A DNA stretch of 64,000 nucleotides from Liolophura sinensis (lineage: Eukaryota > Mollusca > Polyplacophora > Chitonida > Chitonidae), in contig NC_088304.1 of the NCBI RefSeq assembly GCF_032854445.1, forward strand, positions 16,503,704 to 16,567,703, written 5' to 3'. The notes under the pieces are model-generated. The model was not told the DNA's origin and did no database searches. It saw nothing but the letters and a program-made list of their open reading frames with translations. Positions 61,001-64,000 of this stretch are shown here, in pieces (positions within the stretch are counted from its first letter, which is position 1; each line of letters starts with the position of its first letter). Position numbers and translations under genes: made by a program.

Positions 61001-61672
61001 TATAAGTACTGGAAGAATTGTGATGGAAGTCCTCATAAAGTATGGAAGTGGTATAAGTACTGGAAGAATTGTGATGGAAGTCCTCATAAAGCATGGAAGT
61101 GGTATAAGTATTGGAAGAATTGTGATGGAAGTCCCCATGAAGCATGGAAATGGTATAAGTACTGAAAAAAATGTGATGGAAGTCCTCATAAAGCATGGAA
61201 ATGGTATAAGTAGTGGAAGAAATGTGATGGAGATCTGATCTTAATGGTTTGATGCATATTTTATTTGTTATGTCAGAGAGCTTCTAAAATGCCGACTAAT
61301 GGATTTCTCCTTGAATATCATTTGATGTCATAAGCTTTCTCTCCTTACATATGTGTAACGTATTGTCTAGTTCTAACATAATGAAATTCAAGTTAAAAAC
61401 TTAGGCAAAACAGTTAATGATCTACTTTAAAAAGTTCTCTCTTTACCACCTCAGCATAACCAAGAAATGAATCTCATCTTAAAATACTCCCCCTTCAAGA
61501 CGGAAAAGGAGTTCTTTGCCAAGTTTGACTCCATTGAGGGTAACTGTGGTACATTAGTGATCACCTATAACCTGAAGCTTCTGGACACGGGGGAGACAGA
61601 GCTGGACGTGGACAGCGTACCACACGACATCCTGCTGGCCAATCCGCAGACAGATTTCGACTCCGACACAGG
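49034..61672 (+). CDS. MORC2: MORC2 homologue, GHKL ATPase chromatin factor, N-terminal part (8 exons, gene continues past the window)
   Basis: Exons: 49034-49095 (acceptor 48918, so this exon also carries 5' UTR), 49681-49734, 53036-53070, 57461-57529, 58366-58456, 59981-60089, 60686-60760 and 61455-61672; phases agree and give 237 codons plus 2 nt. The ATPase motifs are in order: ELLDNARDA with the Mg-binding Asn37, DDGEGMDP (66-73), FGKSAKR (82-88), [41 protein letters not shown] and [16 protein letters not shown]. The pattern follows MORC2, not MORC1/3/4, especially [25 protein letters not shown]2 dimerises on ATP binding and compacts chromatin; in mammals it works with the HUSH silencing complex. 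The CW zinc finger, coiled coils and chromo-like domain must lie beyond 64000. Introns carry four unusual repeat structures. Confidence 0.96.
49691..50104 (+). repeat. 40-bp minisatellite derived from the MORC2 exon 2 end plus its donor
   Basis: About 10 tandem 40-bp units, each holding the last ~30 bp of MORC2 exon 2 (GCCTTAGCTGAACTGCTAGA then TAATGCAAG) and the following GTAA. The first unit is the real exon end with donor GTAAGT at 49735. The next units read GTAATT, a weaker donor. The last unit, degenerate, reads GCATG/GTAAGT at 50095. Since 40 is not a multiple of 3, and GTAA creates TAA in the exon frame, downstream donors would break the protein; the first donor must be the one used. 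Confidence 0.94.
50740..52184. repeat. Large inverted repeat, two 571-bp arms with a ~303-bp spacer
   Basis: Arm 50740-51310 and arm 51614-52184 are reverse complements with about ten mismatches by eye, mostly transitions. Matching anchors are CCTTTTTTGAGCTCATTAGT at the left outer edge, and CTACGGCATGAA at the inner edge. SINE-A-like tail pieces occur near both ends of each arm. The spacer 51311-51613 is unique. It sits in the MORC2 intron before the exon at 53036, so the transcript could fold into a long double-stranded stem. Confidence 0.9.
53113..53378 (-). mobile_element. SINE-A, near full length
   Basis: Tail TTACTTACTTATTTGATTTT, ACTCAAGAATATTTCACTTA, GCCAGCATTATGGTGGGAGG, AACTCACAGCAACCGCATTG, and head ending at AAAGGCCGCCC. 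It starts about 43 bp after MORC2 exon 3. Confidence 0.88.
53636..56668. repeat. 98-bp satellite array, about 31 copies
   Basis: Unit of 98 bp including ATTACTCAGTCCTTCACAGG, TCACACACTGTACAGGTTGT and ACAATATTTACACCATGTAG. The 98-bp period is measured between TTATTAGCTA at 53931 and 54029. Copies are highly uniform. Recurring variants are GATCGTTCAGTTACTC, ACTCTACAAGTTATAC, and a shortened form lacking TAGCTA. It fills most of the intron between MORC2 exons 3 and 4. No unique spacers occur, so it is not a CRISPR-like array. Confidence 0.96.
57161..57363 (+). mobile_element. SINE-A with intact tRNA-like head, internal deletion
   Basis: Best head in the window: GGTCCTCTGTGGCTCAGTTG then GTTAACGCGCTAGCGCAGCG, with B-box-like GTTGTAGTCCAGCC. 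After CAGCAACATGCAGA it jumps to ATATTCTTGAGTACGGCGTG and the (AAATA)n tail. It lies about 100 bp before MORC2 exon 4. Confidence 0.9.
59068..59589 (+). mobile_element. SINE-B nested inside SINE-A
   Basis: A SINE-A begins before 59068 (GTTCAAGTCCAGCTCATGCT) and is interrupted after CTCTTTGGCC (59093-59102). A near full-length SINE-B follows (GGGCCCGGATAGCACAGTTG head to TTAAACCCCAAGCACTCACT). SINE-A resumes at CTCTCTGGCC (59430-59439) and ends in AATCAAATAAATAAATAA. The repeated ten bases are a likely target-site duplication. It lies in the MORC2 intron after exon 5. Confidence 0.85.
60152..60476 (+). mobile_element. SINE-B, head truncated
   Basis: Starts around GAGCTGTAGATCCAGAGTCA and continues through CACCTAAGACTTTAAAAGAG, GCATGAAGGGGATAGTGCAA and CAGCACTAGATAAAAGGGCG to GTCCAAGCACTCACTCA. 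It begins about 60 bp after MORC2 exon 6. Confidence 0.88.
60822..61236. repeat. 51-bp minisatellite, ~8 copies
   Basis: Unit of 51 bp containing GGAAGTCCTCATAAAGCATG, GAAGTGGTATAAGTACTGGA and AGAATTGTGAT. It lies about 60 bp after MORC2 exon 7. Because 51 is 17 codons, frames stay open on both strands ([17 protein letters not shown] on plus); these are artefacts of period. Confidence 0.93.
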
Positions 61673-64000
61673 GTAATTTATTGTCTTTTAGCTGGATAGC
61701 TTGTTTCCAATGTGCATCCCTGACATTTCGTCACTGCGTGACAAGCAGTCCGCTGTGGCTATGTTTAAACATTGTAATCCTTGTCTGTTACACACAATTC
61801 AGCAGTGTCTAATGGCCCGACAGTCTGTAATGTTGTAGTACAGTGGTCCCTCAAATTTATGCCAATCAATTTACCACAGAATCTGAATTAACTTATGGTG
61901 TGGTGTCCCCCATTTTTTTTGGTACCAATATCAAAATGTTCATGGGGAAAGACAGTAAAATTGAAGTTTGTATCAATGTAAATTCATAATATGATAAATA
62001 AAAACTGAAAGACCATAACCCTACCATACCTGGGTAAGCAAAGACACATGCTCGAGCGGGTGTCAAGGGACAAATTTGATTTCAGCTGACATGCTTCCCT
62101 TCACGCTTGTTGGATACTAGTAATGCCCCCTCACATATGATACTGCCATTGTTCAAATTGTTTATTTTTATTTTCTGAAGCGTGAAGTTCCATTGATGGG
62201 ATTCAAAAGTTGCACACATGTTTACATATGAAGTATGAATTCTCCTAATATATGGCACTTTCCATATGGTGCATTTAGTTTGCAATATGTTTACTAAAAC
62301 ACTGAATGGCGGAGAGTTAGTCAGTGCAGAACAAAACTGCAAATCTCCCCACAGGCTATGTTTCTTTCAAATCGCCTCCCTGAGCAGTGGAAATTTGGTT
62401 GAACTACTATACCAACGTGTTCAGCTGTTATGTAATTAAAAATGGAAATATGTGTATATTGGAGTAACTTTTGGAGTCACCTACGATGACTTTGCTAGAA
62501 TCCTCCTTTGTGCTTATTTTGAGTGACAGATTTTTGGTCACCAATCCAGCGATGTAACAGTGTGTCGCTGCCGTCTTTGTTTTATTACATATTGTCATGG
62601 GGTTATGAATTAAGGTGTTTCTCTGTTGAAAAGACATTATTCCATGCAAAAAATGAAGACATCTTGATATACTCTTGTCATCCAGGTCTAAAGTTCACCT
62701 TTCTCAAAGACTCTTGATTTGCAGATATTGCAATCAACCTTTCAATTTACCACTTAGTGCGGTAAATCACTTCACATGGGATAATGTTCCATTGCGAGAA
62801 AAACAATAATTTTGGTTTTATAATTTATATTGTTTTTATTAAACTGCTTATCTCAATCAACACCTGTTTTGATACCTGAAATTGTTGTGTACATTTTGTA
62901 CATTTCTGTTGTCTGTCACGTTCAGATTTCTGCTTATTCCAGCCATTACAAATTATCTCCCTTGTCTGGATTCGATTTTTGGACGCTTCAATTGTGTATT
63001 GACATAGATGATTAAATGTTTTGCTTACTCCCCTGTGACTCGTTCTCTTCAGTGTGAAGCGTTTTCAATGAGATTTGGCTGTGAGATAATGAAGAATTTT
63101 TTTTTTTTTTATTACATAAAACATTACTCAGATGAATAAGGTTAACAATAAGAATTCGAAAGAAGAGGGCTGTAGAAGATTGATGGAATTTGATGTATTT
63201 GCTGACTTTGTGTTAATGAGTTAATTAGTTCAAAAATCAAAAATAGACAGTCCTAAGTAAATAGATACATATAAATGTTATACAGCCTCTGTATTTCCCT
63301 TCCTTGTGAAAGCATTACAATGGGATTGTTATTTTAAAAGCGGACACTGGTAATTCTTATAGAGTACACTTTTCGTTGACGTGGGGACTTTGTAGTGTCA
63401 GCTGTTTGCAGTAGTGTGATAAACTCAGTTTTCACAGTATCCAGAATTGCATGTTTCTTTCAATCAGCCCTCTTTTTCTGGCTTGGGCCTCTGGCCTTGG
63501 ATTCACAGATTTAAATGTATCAGTCTGTGTATCACTCTGATGTATCAATCAATACAACACTTATTTTGTGTTGTATTGATTATTACCTTTGGCTCAGTAA
63601 TCATTGTCAATTTGCAAGTTTCCGGCTTCTGTCATCGATATGTTGCCTTACATGTACATGTGTATATTGTTGTCTAAAGCCTTGATAAAATCAAATATGA
63701 AAGTAAACGTACAGAACAGCTCAGGCTAAAAGTCAAAACCAGGCAGGAGATTAGCGCGATCCCAGAGGTCTTGTAGAGAGTTTGTAGAGACTTAATAGAG
63801 GGCTTGTAGACACACAGTCACCTGCAGAGACAGTGATCCGTCCACTGTGACTGGTCGCACACACGTGACTGAGCATTGGTAGGCCTATGCGCTAGCTGTG
63901 GGAAGTTGACGACGGAAAATATAGTTCTTTGTTAGAATGACTTAAAAGATTTTTGAAAGACTAACACAATACATGAAACTGAAATAAAATATCTGATGTG
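61673..64000 (+). other. MORC2 intron 8, start of
   Basis: Begins with donor GTAATT after the exon ending GACACAGG. No further MORC2 exon is visible to the window end; the expected RRSFRAYAAVLYIDP-type block is absent. The sequence is AT-rich unique DNA without SINEs or arrays that I can identify. Confidence 0.7.

Noticed and set aside
60774-61238. 154-codon plus-strand and 150-codon minus-strand frames
   Set aside because: Both arise from the 51-bp minisatellite (17-codon period).

Overview
This is an intron-rich animal nuclear window that I read as molluscan, probably gastropod. It is AT-rich, and the splice sites are canonical GT/AG with long pyrimidine tracts. It carries many copies of two tRNA-headed SINE families that I associate with mollusc genomes. 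Minisatellites are abundant, and no bacterial gene is present. The taxon call rests on repeat style and protein similarity recalled from memory, not on a search.

Four protein-coding genes can be assembled exon by exon, with every junction phase consistent. (1) TMEM248 homologue, minus strand, coding 14216 to 3787, 7 coding exons, about 313 aa. (2) MNT homologue (MAX-network bHLH-zipper repressor), plus strand, 20038 to 31133, 8 coding exons, about 590 aa. (3) CUSTOS homologue, minus strand, 46128 to 36430, 6 coding exons, about 286 aa. (4) MORC2 homologue (GHKL ATPase), plus strand, 49034 to 61672 and continuing past the window; the first 8 coding exons give about 237 aa.

The genes form two head-to-head pairs. 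TMEM248 and MNT diverge from a CpG-rich interval at about 19.35-20.04 kb. CUSTOS and MORC2 diverge from about 46.13-46.42 kb. MNT and CUSTOS converge across 31.1-36.4 kb, which holds MNT 3' UTR and SINE copies. No shared pathway links the four products. MNT and MORC2 are nuclear repressors or chromatin factors, CUSTOS is a nuclear Wnt-linked protein, and TMEM248 is a membrane protein of unknown role.

The most unusual content is in the introns. At least nine tandem arrays occur in 64 kb. Two of them, in TMEM248 (about 8.94-10.55 kb) and MORC2 (about 49.69-50.10 kb), are built from the 3' end of a coding exon plus its own 5' splice site, so each repeat carries a decoy exon end and donor. Other notable structures are a near-perfect inverted repeat with 571-bp arms in a MORC2 intron, a 678-bp MITE-like element flanked by TA in TMEM248 intron 1, a 98-bp satellite of about 3 kb, and a 25-bp minisatellite with a 325-bp higher-order period. 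I found no convincing new multi-gene system; the exon-edge minisatellites are the best candidates for something undescribed.
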